From positions 1 to 21,075 of the forward strand of contig JBEOKB010000012.1 of the NCBI GenBank assembly GCA_040275425.1: a stretch of 21,075 bases of DNA, given 5' to 3'. Position 1 is the stretch's first letter, and every line of letters begins with the position of its first letter. The position numbers and the translations under genes were made by a program. The DNA comes from Pinisolibacter sp040275425 (GTDB lineage Bacteria > Pseudomonadota > Alphaproteobacteria > Rhizobiales > Ancalomicrobiaceae). Below, piece by piece: positions 9,704-16,482 of the stretch. Under the pieces are notes generated by a model, which had not been told where the DNA came from, searched no databases, and was given only the letters and a program-made list of their open reading frames with translations.

Positions 9704-9803
9704 CCGATCCAGGCGCGGCGACCCGCCGCAGCACTCGGCGATCGACGACCGCCGACGGCACGTCCTTTCCGCGATCACGATCGCCTTCGGGAGACGACCT
9801 GAG

Positions 9804-11435
9804 ATGACCACCGAGACCCCGGCGTTCCAGTATTCCGAGATGTTCCCGCTCACCAAGGACACCACGCCCTGGCGCAAGCTGACCTCGGACTTCGTCAAGG
9901 TCGAGAGCTTCCAGGGCGAAGAGGTGCTGGTGGTCGATCCGGCGGCGCTGAAGCTCCTGGCGGAGACCGCGCTCGGCGAGATCTCGCACTTCCTGCGGCC
10001 CGGCCACCTGGAGCAGCTCGCCAAGATCCTGAAGGACCCGGAGGCGAGCGAGAACGACAAGTTCGTGGCGCTCGACCTGCTGAAGAACGCGTGCATCTCG
10101 GCCGGCGGCGTGCTGCCGATGTGCCAGGACACCGGCACCGCCATCGTCATGGGCAAGAAGGGCCGGCGCGTCTACACCAGGGGCGGTGACGAGGCGGCGC
10201 TCTCCGAAGGTGTTCGCGACTCGTATCTGAAGCGCAACCTGCGCTATTCGCAGCTGGCGCCGATCACGATGTTCGAGGAGAAGAACACCCGCAACAACCT
10301 GCCGGCGCAGATCGACATCTACGAAGAGGGCGAGGACGCCTACAAGTTCCTGTTCATGGCCAAGGGCGGCGGCTCGGCCAACAAGACCTACCTGTTCCAG
10401 CAGACCCCCTCGATGCTGACCGAGGACCGCATGCTCGGCTTCCTCAAGGAGAAGATCCTCACGCTCGGCACCGCGGCCTGCCCGCCCTATCACCTCGCCA
10501 TCGTCATCGGCGGCACCTCGGCGGAGATCAACCTCAAGGCGGTCAAGCTCGCCTCGGCGCGCTATCTCGACGGCCTGCCGACCAAGGGCAGCGAGCTCGG
10601 CCACGCCTTCCGCGATCTCGACATGGAAGCCAAGATCCTGAAGATCACTCAGGACCTCGGCGTCGGCGCGCAGTTCGGCGGCAAGTACTTCTGCCACGAC
10701 GTCCGCGTCATCCGCCTGCCGCGCCACGGCGCGTCGCTGCCGGTGGGCATGGGCGTGTCGTGCTCGGCCGACCGCCAGTGCATGGGCAAGATCACCAGGG
10801 ACGGCGTCTACGTCGAGCAGCTCGAGCACGATCCGGCGCAGTACATGCCGGAGATCACCGACGACCATCTCGACGACAAGGTGGTGAAGATCGACCTCAA
10901 CCGGCCGATGGCCGAGCAGCTCGCCGAGCTGTCCAAGCACCCGATCAAGACCCGCCTGTCGCTGACCGGCTCGCTGATCGTGGCGCGCGATCTGGCGCAT
11001 GCCAAGATCCGCGAGCGGCTGGAGAAGGGCGAGGGCATGCCCGAGTACTTCAAGAACCACCCGATCTACTACGCGGGTCCCGCCAAGACGCCGGAGGGCA
11101 TGGCCTCGGGCTCGTTCGGCCCGACCACCGCCGGCCGGATGGACAGCTACGTCGATCAGTTCCAGTCGTTCGGCGGCTCGATGATCATGCTCGCCAAGGG
11201 CAACCGCTCGGCGGCGGTGCGCGACGCCTGCCAGAAGTACGGCGGCTTCTACCTCGGCTCGATCGGCGGCCCGGCGGCGCGTCTGGCGCAGGACTGCATC
11301 AAGAAGGTCGAATGCATCGAGTATCCCGAACTCGGCATGGAGGCGATCTGGCGCATCGACGTCGTCGACTTCCCGGCCTTCATCGTCTGCGACGACAAGG
11401 GCAACGACTTCTTCAAGGAACTCAACCTCGGCTGA
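9804..11435 (+). CDS. fumA: Fumarate hydratase, class I (4Fe-4S)
   Basis: The 543-residue, oxygen-sensitive homodimeric enzyme interconverts fumarate and L-malate in the TCA cycle. Three cysteines match the Fe-S ligands of E. coli FumA with a constant offset of two: Cys107 (MCQDTGTA), Cys226 (GTAACPPYH) and Cys320 (GVSCSADRQC). The C-terminal beta domain contains YYAGPAKTPEGMASGSFGPTTAGRMD and ends in KGNDFFKELNLG. The start at 9804 follows GGGAGACGACC; an in-frame ATG at 9675 lies in non-coding-looking sequence and is rejected. Length equals the family norm (about 545). The gene is alone, with its 3' end inside an 89-bp tandem triplication, and it is convergent with the DUF2336 gene. The symbol could equally be fumB; class I identity is secure. 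Confidence 0.95.
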   Translation: MTTETPAFQYSEMFPLTKDTTPWRKLTSDFVKVESFQGEEVLVVDPAALKLLAETALGEISHFLRPGHLEQLAKILKDPEASENDKFVALDLLKNACISAGGVLPMCQDTGTAIVMGKKGRRVYTRGGDEAALSEGVRDSYLKRNLRYSQLAPITMFEEKNTRNNLPAQIDIYEEGEDAYKFLFMAKGGGSANKTYLFQQTPSMLTEDRMLGFLKEKILTLGTAACPPYHLAIVIGGTSAEINLKAVKLASARYLDGLPTKGSELGHAFRDLDMEAKILKITQDLGVGAQFGGKYFCHDVRVIRLPRHGASLPVGMGVSCSADRQCMGKITRDGVYVEQLEHDPAQYMPEITDDHLDDKVVKIDLNRPMAEQLAELSKHPIKTRLSLTGSLIVARDLAHAKIRERLEKGEGMPEYFKNHPIYYAGPAKTPEGMASGSFGPTTAGRMDSYVDQFQSFGGSMIMLAKGNRSAAVRDACQKYGGFYLGSIGGPAARLAQDCIKKVECIEYPELGMEAIWRIDVVDFPAFIVCDDKGNDFFKELNLG

Positions 11436-11667
11436 GGTCCGGTCGCCCTCGTTTCTTCCACCCATGTCGGCGACGGCCGACATGGGGGGGCAACGACTTC
11501 TTCAAGGAACTCAACCTCGGCCGAGGTCCGGTCGCCCTCGTTTCTTCCACCCATGTCGGCGACGGCCGACATGGGGGGGCAACGACTTCTTCAAGGAACT
11601 CAACCTCGGCCGAGGTCCGGTCGCCCTCGTTTCTTCCACCCATGTCGGCGACGGCCGACATGGGTGG
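11401..11667 (+). repeat. Three tandem copies of an 89-bp unit (fumarase 3' end plus hairpin)
   Basis: Copies span 11401-11489, 11490-11578 and 11579-11667. Each begins GCAACGACTTCTTCAAGGAA, carries the last ten fumarase codons, then a hairpin and a G-run. Copy 1 has the functional TGA stop (GGCTGAGG); copies 2 and 3 both read GGCCGAGG at that place, so the stop is lost. Apart from the terminal G-run no other difference was seen. Because 89 is not a multiple of 3, the copies occupy successive reading frames. Confidence 0.97.
11461..11664 (+). terminator. Triplicated terminator-like hairpin downstream of fumarase
   Basis: CCCATGTCGGC-GACG-GCCGACATGGG (11-bp arms, 4-nt loop) occurs at 11461-11486, and again 89 and 178 nt later. 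In copy 3 the arms extend to 14 bp (CCACCCATGTCGGC / GCCGACATGGGTGG). A G-run rather than a U-tract follows on the plus strand. It could act as a bidirectional terminator between fumarase and the convergent DUF2336 gene, or protect mRNA 3' ends. Confidence 0.6.
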
Positions 11668-11687
11668 GGGCGGCTCCCTTCGAACGA

Positions 11688-11727
11688 CGAGACGGCTCGC
11701 TTCGAGCGATCGAGGCGGGCCGTCTCG
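11688..11727 (-). terminator. Possible terminator of the DUF2336 gene
   Basis: Inverted repeat CGAGACGGC (11688-11696) and GCCGTCTCG (11719-11727), with an inner TCGC-TTCGA-GCGA dyad, just beyond the DUF2336 stop on the minus strand. There is no clear U-tract. Confidence 0.4.
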
Positions 11728-11741
11728 CGTGTGGGTCGGAT

Positions 11742-12785
11742 TCAGGCGCGGTTGCGGCGGCCGCCGTGGGTCTCGAGCGTGACGCGGGCCTCGGCCGGGT
11801 CGAGGCGGAGGAAGTGCTCGCCCTCCCAGTGGGCCTGGGATTCGGAAAACTTCAGCCGGCGGCGACGCAGCTCGACGATGCGGGCGAAGGTGCCCTCGGT
11901 GAGACCGAGGCCGCGCGCCACGGTGGCGATGCCGATGGAATCGGCGCGGACCAGAACCCGCATCACCTGAGTCTCGTCGATCCGACCGATGTCGCCGAGC
12001 AGGCGGGTGAGATCGGCGTGGCGATCGGCATCGGCGAGTTCGACCACGACCTCGTCGAGATCGCGCTCGCCGCGACGGACCATTTCGGCCAGGAGCGAGG
12101 GCGGCGGGCCGAGGGGGCGGCGGGCGAGCCTCGGCGGGTCGAGCGACGACGCGAAGCCGTCCTCCTCCGCCTCGATCTCGGGAGCGGCGTCGGCGATCTT
12201 GGCCAGGGTATGGCGCATGGCGCGGGCGAGGATCTCGGTGAGATCGCGGCGCTCCTGGAGAATGCGGTAGAGGTCGCCGTCGTCCTCGGCGCGCTGCTGG
12301 ATGGCACGGACGGCGTCGTCGGTGAAGTCGGCGCCGCGGTTGGAGCCGAGACGGTGCAACACCGCGCGCGAGCCGTGGTGGATCAGCACCTCGGTGACGG
12401 CGCCGGGCACTTCGGCACGGGTGGCCACGGCGAGGCGATGGCCGTCGCCCTGGCGCACGACGATGTCGATCAGGTCGCTCTCGGTGAAGTCGACGGCGTG
12501 TAGCAGCACCGGCTCGGCGACGGTGATCTGATCGTGCGCGAGTTCCATCAGGAGATCACGCGGGAAGGCGGCGCGCTCGGCCGCCTTCTCGGAGAACAGG
12601 CGCCGATCGGCGAGGCTGACGCCGGGCAGAAGAACGCGGACGATGTCGTAGAAGATCTCGAGCTCGACGCGAGTATTCGCGCGATCGCTCAACAACTCGT
12701 TGCTGAGGACGTGCAGCAGTCTGCCCCGACCGAAGTTGGTTCGGTCGCGCGCCAGCACACTCAATCGAGCCGCGTCGATCGCCAT
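11742..12785 (-). CDS. DUF2336 domain protein
   Basis: The 347-residue predicted cytosolic protein has no signal peptide or membrane segment. It is mostly alpha-helical and rich in Leu, Ala, Arg and acidic residues, in the style of HEAT-like repeats. The N-terminal half (RANTRVELEIFYDIVRVLLPGVSLADRRLFSEKAAERAAFPRDLLMELAHDQITVAEPVLLHAVDFTESDLIDIV) is typical of the alphaproteobacterial DUF2336 family. The C-terminal part has paired helices and a basic segment (RRRRLKFSESQAHWEGEHFLRLDP). Molecular function is not established for this family. The ATG at 12785 has only a weak purine stretch (GGAAAAAG) upstream. A CtrA-type site lies 74-89 nt upstream, so cell-cycle or motility-linked control is plausible. 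It diverges from the L,D-transpeptidase and converges on fumarase. Confidence 0.82.
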   Translation of the reverse strand: MAIDAARLSVLARDRTNFGRGRLLHVLSNELLSDRANTRVELEIFYDIVRVLLPGVSLADRRLFSEKAAERAAFPRDLLMELAHDQITVAEPVLLHAVDFTESDLIDIVVRQGDGHRLAVATRAEVPGAVTEVLIHHGSRAVLHRLGSNRGADFTDDAVRAIQQRAEDDGDLYRILQERRDLTEILARAMRHTLAKIADAAPEIEAEEDGFASSLDPPRLARRPLGPPPSLLAEMVRRGERDLDEVVVELADADRHADLTRLLGDIGRIDETQVMRVLVRADSIGIATVARGLGLTEGTFARIVELRRRRLKFSESQAHWEGEHFLRLDPAEARVTLETHGGRRNRA

Positions 12786-12858
12786 TGCGCTTTTTCCGAG
12801 TCGTCAGACGGGCATTCGGGGGGCCGAGCCGATGATCGACGATCATGTGACAAGGGAA

Positions 12859-12874
12859 TTAACCGTAGATTAAC
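12859..12874. promoter_or_regulatory. CtrA-type binding site TTAACCGTAGATTAAC
   Basis: A perfect match to the full CtrA recognition sequence TTAA-N7-TTAA(C) of alphaproteobacteria. It lies 74 nt upstream of the DUF2336 ATG and 231 nt upstream of the L,D-transpeptidase ATG, so DUF2336 is the more likely target. TTAA is rare in this GC-rich window, which makes a chance match less likely. Confidence 0.65.
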
Positions 12875-12949
12875 GTGCGGGCCGGACGGCGGCGAAGCGG
12901 ACGACGGCCGGAGCGGGGCGAGCGCGTGCGTTGCACACGAACCACAGGT

Positions 12950-12996
12950 CACGTGAAAACACGTGGCCGGAGCGCGCCATCCCCGGCTCTCACGTG
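12950..12996. repeat. Cluster of three CACGTG palindromes
   Basis: CACGTG occurs at 12950-12955, 12960-12965 and 12991-12996. Start-to-start spacings of 10 and 31 bp are close to one and three helical turns, placing all three on one DNA face 110-155 nt upstream of the L,D-transpeptidase start. The first two also form a small CACGTG-AAAA-CACGTG hairpin. Confidence 0.45.
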
Positions 12997-13105
12997 GGGC
13001 GACCTTGCGAGCGAGCACTCCTTTCGTTCATGATGATCGGGAAGCTCGGGACGGATTTCCGTCGTCCGAGCGCATTCAGTGATCGATGATCGACGAGGAC
13101 GCGGC

Positions 13106-13717
13106 ATGAGCAGGTCTATGCTTGTGGCGGCGGCGGTGGTGGCCGGGATCGTTTCCCTGCCGCTGTCGGCCGGCGCCGAATTCAATCCCGGTGTTCAGAT
13201 GCGCTACGACGCGCTCGGGAACGCCGTCGAGGGACCGGGCACGTTCGTGTCGTCGGGCTCCTCGCGCAGCTACACGCCGATTCCGCGCGAAGTGGTCGGC
13301 TTCTCCGACAAGTACGCGCCGGGCACCGTCGTGGTGAACACCGCCGAGCGTCGCCTCTACCTCGTCCTGGGCGACGGCAAGGCGCTCAAGTACGGCATCG
13401 GCGTCGGCCGTCCGGGCTTCGCCTGGGCCGGCAGCCACTCGGTGACCCGCAAGGCGGAGTGGCCGGGCTGGACCCCGCCCCCTGAAATGCGTCGTCGCCA
13501 GCCGCATCTGCCGGCCTACATGGCCGGTGGCCCGGAGAACCCGCTCGGTGCCCGCGCCATGTACATCGGCTCGACCTACTATCGCATCCACGGCTCGAAC
13601 GAGCCCTGGACGATCGGTCAGGCGGTGTCTTCGGGCTGCTTCCGCATGACCAACGACGACGTCACCGACCTCTACGAGCGCGTCAAGGTCGGCGCCCGCG
13701 TGGTCGTCGTCAACTGA
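13106..13717 (+). CDS. Secreted L,D-transpeptidase (YkuD/ErfK type)
   Basis: The 203-residue periplasmic protein is predicted to form 3-3 peptidoglycan cross-links or attach proteins to peptidoglycan. The start ATG at 13106 is supported by GAGGA upstream and opens a clean signal peptide (MSRSMLVAAAVVAGIVSLPLSAGA, cleavage near Ala24); a GTG at 13079 would place charged residues before it. The YkuD domain fills residues 65-203: GTVVVNTAERRLYLVLGDGKALKYGIGVGRPGFAW, PPPEMRRRQPHLP, and the catalytic His162 (RIHGSNEP) and Cys178 (SSGCFRM), fitting the HXX14-17[S/T]HGChN-like pattern. It resembles the short alphaproteobacterial Ldt proteins, with no LysM or other wall-binding domain. It is monocistronic, closed by a strong terminator, and diverges from DUF2336. 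Confidence 0.92.
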   Translation: MSRSMLVAAAVVAGIVSLPLSAGAEFNPGVQMRYDALGNAVEGPGTFVSSGSSRSYTPIPREVVGFSDKYAPGTVVVNTAERRLYLVLGDGKALKYGIGVGRPGFAWAGSHSVTRKAEWPGWTPPPEMRRRQPHLPAYMAGGPENPLGARAMYIGSTYYRIHGSNEPWTIGQAVSSGCFRMTNDDVTDLYERVKVGARVVVVN

Positions 13718-13743
13718 CGCCTCGCGCACCTCGTCGAAAATTC

Positions 13744-13779
13744 GAAGGCCGGCGATCCGTTCGCCGGCCTTCTTCGTTT
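13744..13779 (+). terminator. Rho-independent terminator of the L,D-transpeptidase gene
   Basis: Perfect 12-bp stem GAAGGCCGGCGA (13744-13755) and TCGCCGGCCTTC (13761-13772), loop TCCGT, followed by TTCGTTT. It starts 27 nt after the stop codon and may also serve the convergent DUF971 gene. Confidence 0.88.
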
Positions 13780-13808
13780 CGGGACGTCGAGGAGGGTGGC
13801 GGCGCGGC

Positions 13809-14174
13809 TCAGCGCTCGCGCTTCAGGCCCTTGGCGTCGAGTTCGGCGAGGTATTCGCCCCAGATGCGATCGTGATCGCGGCCGAGTTCGGCGAAGTGGG
13901 GCCAGGTGTAGATGCCGGTGTCGTGGAGGTCGTCGAAACGCAGGCGGACGGCGTAGTTGCCGACCTCCTCGACGGCAATGATCTCGACGTCGCGCTTGCC
14001 GCCGACGGTGCGCCGTTGGGCGGGCGAGTGGCCCTGAACCTCGGCCGACGGGCTCTTGACCCGCAGATATTCGGCGGAGAGATCGTAGGCGGTGCCGTCC
14101 TCGAAGGCGACGGTGAGGGTGCGTCGATCCTTCGACAGGCGAATTTCCGTCGGCCAGACGTCCGTTTCGCTCAT
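13809..14174 (-). CDS. DUF971 domain protein (GBBH-like N-terminal domain)
   Basis: The 121-residue cytosolic protein is made up almost entirely of a DUF971 domain, with WPTEIRLSKDRRTLTVAFEDGTAYDLSAEYLRVKSPSAEVQGH at the start and VGNYAVRLRFDDLHDTGIYTWPHFAELG in the second half. The same domain occurs at the N-terminus of gamma-butyrobetaine hydroxylase and fused to Mrp/ApbC-type Fe-S carriers in plants. No catalytic function is established for the stand-alone form. The start at 14174 (MSETDVWP) follows AGGAGACGAGG on the minus strand; an upstream in-frame ATG at 14225 lacks such a site. It diverges from moaA, a 4Fe-4S enzyme, which fits a loose link to Fe-S or Mo-cofactor biogenesis (inference). 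Confidence 0.85.
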   Translation of the reverse strand: MSETDVWPTEIRLSKDRRTLTVAFEDGTAYDLSAEYLRVKSPSAEVQGHSPAQRRTVGGKRDVEIIAVEEVGNYAVRLRFDDLHDTGIYTWPHFAELGRDHDRIWGEYLAELDAKGLKRER

Positions 14175-14303
14175 CCTCGTCTCCTGTTGGGATGGAATTC
14201 GATCCTGCGCAAATAGGCCGGACACGACGGCGCGGCAAGGCCCCGGTTGACGCAGGCCCGTCAGAACCTATGGTTCCCGGCGACGAACCGCGAGGAGACG
14301 GAC

Positions 14304-15332
14304 ATGATCGCAGGCGACGGCGCAACGGGAACGACACGGCTGGTCGACCCGTTCGGACGCGACATCCGCTATCTGCGGGTCTCGGTGACCGACCGCTGCG
14401 ACTTCCGCTGCCACTACTGCATGTCCGAAGACATGACCTTCCTGCCCAAGAAGGACGTGCTCAGCCTGGAGGAGCTCGACCGACTGTGCTCGGCCTTCGT
14501 GCGGCTGGGCACGCGCAAGATCCGGCTGACCGGCGGCGAACCGCTGGTGCGCAAGGGCATCGCCACGCTGATCGGCTCGCTCGGGCGCCATCTCGCCACC
14601 GGCGCGCTCGACGAGCTGACGCTGACCACCAACGGCTCGCAGTTGGCGGCGAAGGCGCGCGAGCTGGTCGCGCTCGGGGTGAAGCGCATCAACGTGTCGC
14701 TCGACACGCTCGACGCGGCGAAGTTCAAGGCGGTGACGCGCTGGGGCGAGCTGGGGGCGGTGCTGGCGGGGATCGACGCTGCGCTCGAGGCCGGGTTGAA
14801 GATCAAGCTCAACACGGTGGCGCTCAAGGGCTTCAACGACGGCGAGATCGACGATCTGATGCGGTTCGCGCACGGGCGGGGCATGGCGATCACGCTGATC
14901 GAGACCATGCCGCTCGGCGAGATCGGCGGCGAGCGGGTCGAGCACTATCTGCCGCTGTCGACCGTGCGCGCCGACCTCGAGCGGCGGTGGACGCTTCGCG
15001 ATCTCGACGAGACCAGCGGCGGGCCGGCGCGCTACGTGCGGGTCGAGGAGACCGGCGGCAAACTCGGCTTCATCACGCCGATGACCCACAATTTCTGCGA
15101 AAGCTGCAACCGGGTCCGACTGACCTGCACCGGCACGCTCTACATGTGCCTCGGTCAGGACGACAGCGTGGACCTGCGGAGGGTGCTGCGCGAGGCGCCG
15201 GGCGACGAGCGTTCGATCGAGGCGGCGATCCGGGCGGCGGTGGCGTTGAAGCCCAAGGGGCACGACTTCGTCATCGATCGCACGGTGTCGGGCGCGGTGC
15301 TGCATCGGCACATGAACACGACCGGCGGCTAG
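14304..15332 (+). CDS. moaA: GTP 3',8-cyclase MoaA (molybdenum cofactor biosynthesis)
   Basis: The 342-residue radical-SAM enzyme converts GTP to 3',8-cyclo-7,8-dihydro-GTP, the first step of molybdenum cofactor synthesis. The N-terminal radical-SAM cluster is Cys32, Cys36 and Cys39 (CDFRCHYC), followed by LTGGEPLVRKG and NVSLDTLDAAKF. The substrate-binding C-terminal cluster is Cys265, Cys268 and Cys282 (CESCNRVRLTC...C, spaced 2 and 13). The protein ends in the conserved Gly-Gly tail (NTTGG), which is needed in MoaA. The start at 14304 has GAGGAGACGGAC directly upstream; the in-frame ATG at 14247 would add 19 residues unlike the family. No other moa or moe genes are in the window. The gap to the next gene is 93 nt, with no evident terminator. 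Confidence 0.96.
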   Translation: MIAGDGATGTTRLVDPFGRDIRYLRVSVTDRCDFRCHYCMSEDMTFLPKKDVLSLEELDRLCSAFVRLGTRKIRLTGGEPLVRKGIATLIGSLGRHLATGALDELTLTTNGSQLAAKARELVALGVKRINVSLDTLDAAKFKAVTRWGELGAVLAGIDAALEAGLKIKLNTVALKGFNDGEIDDLMRFAHGRGMAITLIETMPLGEIGGERVEHYLPLSTVRADLERRWTLRDLDETSGGPARYVRVEETGGKLGFITPMTHNFCESCNRVRLTCTGTLYMCLGQDDSVDLRRVLREAPGDERSIEAAIRAAVALKPKGHDFVIDRTVSGAVLHRHMNTTGG

Positions 15333-15425
15333 AGCGGGGCCGACGCGCGCGGACAGATCTGGCCCGCGCTTCGACGAAAGTCCATACAGGGCGCTTCTCG
15401 CCCGCTCCTCGCGCCCGGACCCGCC

Positions 15426-16340
15426 ATGACCGCTCTCAGAGACAATCGACGCGGCATCATCGCCATGAATCTGGCGATGGCGGCCTTCAATCTGTCCGAC
15501 GCGCTGACCAAGGTGGCCACGCAGACGCTGCCGCTGGGCGAGACGATCTTCGTGCGCGGGGCGTTCGCGACGGCGGCGGTGGCGGCGGTGGTGATCGCCA
15601 CCGGCACCTGGCGACAGGCGCATCGCCTGGTCGACCGGCGCATGGGACTGCGGCTGGTCGGCGAGATCGGGGCGACGCTGTTCTATCTGGCGGCGCTGGT
15701 CCACGTGGCGCTGCCCAACGTTTCGGCGGTGTTCCAGGCGACGCCGCTGGCGATGACGGCGGCGGCGGCGGTGTTCCTGGGCGAGGTGGTCGGGGTGCGC
15801 CGCTGGGCGGCGATCGCGGTCGGCTTCGTCGGGGTGCTGATCATCGTGCGGCCGGGGCTCGACGGGTTCGAGCCGCATTCGGTGCTGGTGCTGGTGTCGG
15901 TCGGCTTCGTGGTGGTGCGCGACATCTCGACGGCGCGGCTCGGGGCGACGATCCCGACCTCGCTGGTCACGCTGGCGACCGCGGTTTCGGTGACGATGCT
16001 CGGGGTGGTGCTGATGCCGTTCGAGGCGACCGTGTCGCTGCGCACCGCGTGGGTGTGGCCGAGCGCGAACCAGTTCGGGCTGCTGGCGGTGACGGCGGCG
16101 GCGCTGCTGGCCGGCTACGTTCTGCTGATTCGGGCGACGCAGTTGGCCGAGACCTCGGCGATCGCGCCCTATCGCTACACGCTGCTGGTGTGGGCGTTCC
16201 TCTATGGCGTGGCGTTCTTCGACGACCGGCCCGACGCGGCGACGCTGGTGGGGGCGGGCATCGTGGTGGCGACCGGGCTCTACTCGTTCCGCCACGAAAT
16301 GCGCGCCCGAGCGGCGGCGCGGGGCGAGGGGCGCGCTTGA
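15426..16340 (+). CDS. EamA-family drug/metabolite transporter
   Basis: The 304-residue inner-membrane protein has about ten hydrophobic helices arranged as two EamA halves. The first half contains NLAMAAFNLSDALTKVATQTLPLGETIFVRGAF and ends in the family-typical AAIAVGFVGVLIIVRPGLDGF, which is the usual end of the first repeat. The second half has RATQLAETSAIAPYRYTLLVWAFLYGVAFFDDRPDAATLVGAGIVVATGLYSFRHE, typical of the RhtA/YdcZ-like permease end. The N-terminus is short and basic, and the C-terminus is a basic tail on the cytoplasmic side. The substrate cannot be told from sequence. The ATG at 15426 has only a weak ribosome-binding site. It follows moaA in the same direction and may be co-transcribed, though no functional link is evident. 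Confidence 0.88.
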   Translation: MTALRDNRRGIIAMNLAMAAFNLSDALTKVATQTLPLGETIFVRGAFATAAVAAVVIATGTWRQAHRLVDRRMGLRLVGEIGATLFYLAALVHVALPNVSAVFQATPLAMTAAAAVFLGEVVGVRRWAAIAVGFVGVLIIVRPGLDGFEPHSVLVLVSVGFVVVRDISTARLGATIPTSLVTLATAVSVTMLGVVLMPFEATVSLRTAWVWPSANQFGLLAVTAAALLAGYVLLIRATQLAETSAIAPYRYTLLVWAFLYGVAFFDDRPDAATLVGAGIVVATGLYSFRHEMRARAAARGEGRA

Positions 16341-16482
16341 CGGCGACGGGGCGGCGCTCGACAACTCCGACGTTCGGCGCGGCTTCGAATCGAAACGAAC
16401 CCGCCGCGACTTGGACCAGGGCGCAGGCTTCCCACATGGGGAGCCGCGGGCCGCGGGACGGCGCCCGCGACGAGGAGACGAC

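Larger units (their letters stand above)
12786..13105. promoter_or_regulatory. 320-nt divergent regulatory region
   Basis: No gene is seen here. The region holds a CtrA-type site, a near-perfect palindrome ATGATCG-A-CGATCAT (12832-12846), three CACGTG palindromes, and two copies of the 13-mer CGATGATCGACGA (12830-12842 and 13084-13096). The two 13-mers lie close to the starts of the two divergent genes. Confidence 0.6.

Noticed and set aside
8925..11483. 852-codon minus-strand frame opposite amidase and fumarase
   Set aside because: It spans two real genes on the other strand and is an effect of codon composition.
11464..11970. Open frames running through the 89-bp repeats
   Set aside because: They arise because the repeat length is not a multiple of 3 and the distal stop is lost; nothing suggests they are translated.
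16341..16482. Possible yybP-ykoY manganese riboswitch before the TerC-like gene
   Set aside because: The GGGGAG and GC-rich dyads do not assemble into the conserved core of that riboswitch by eye.
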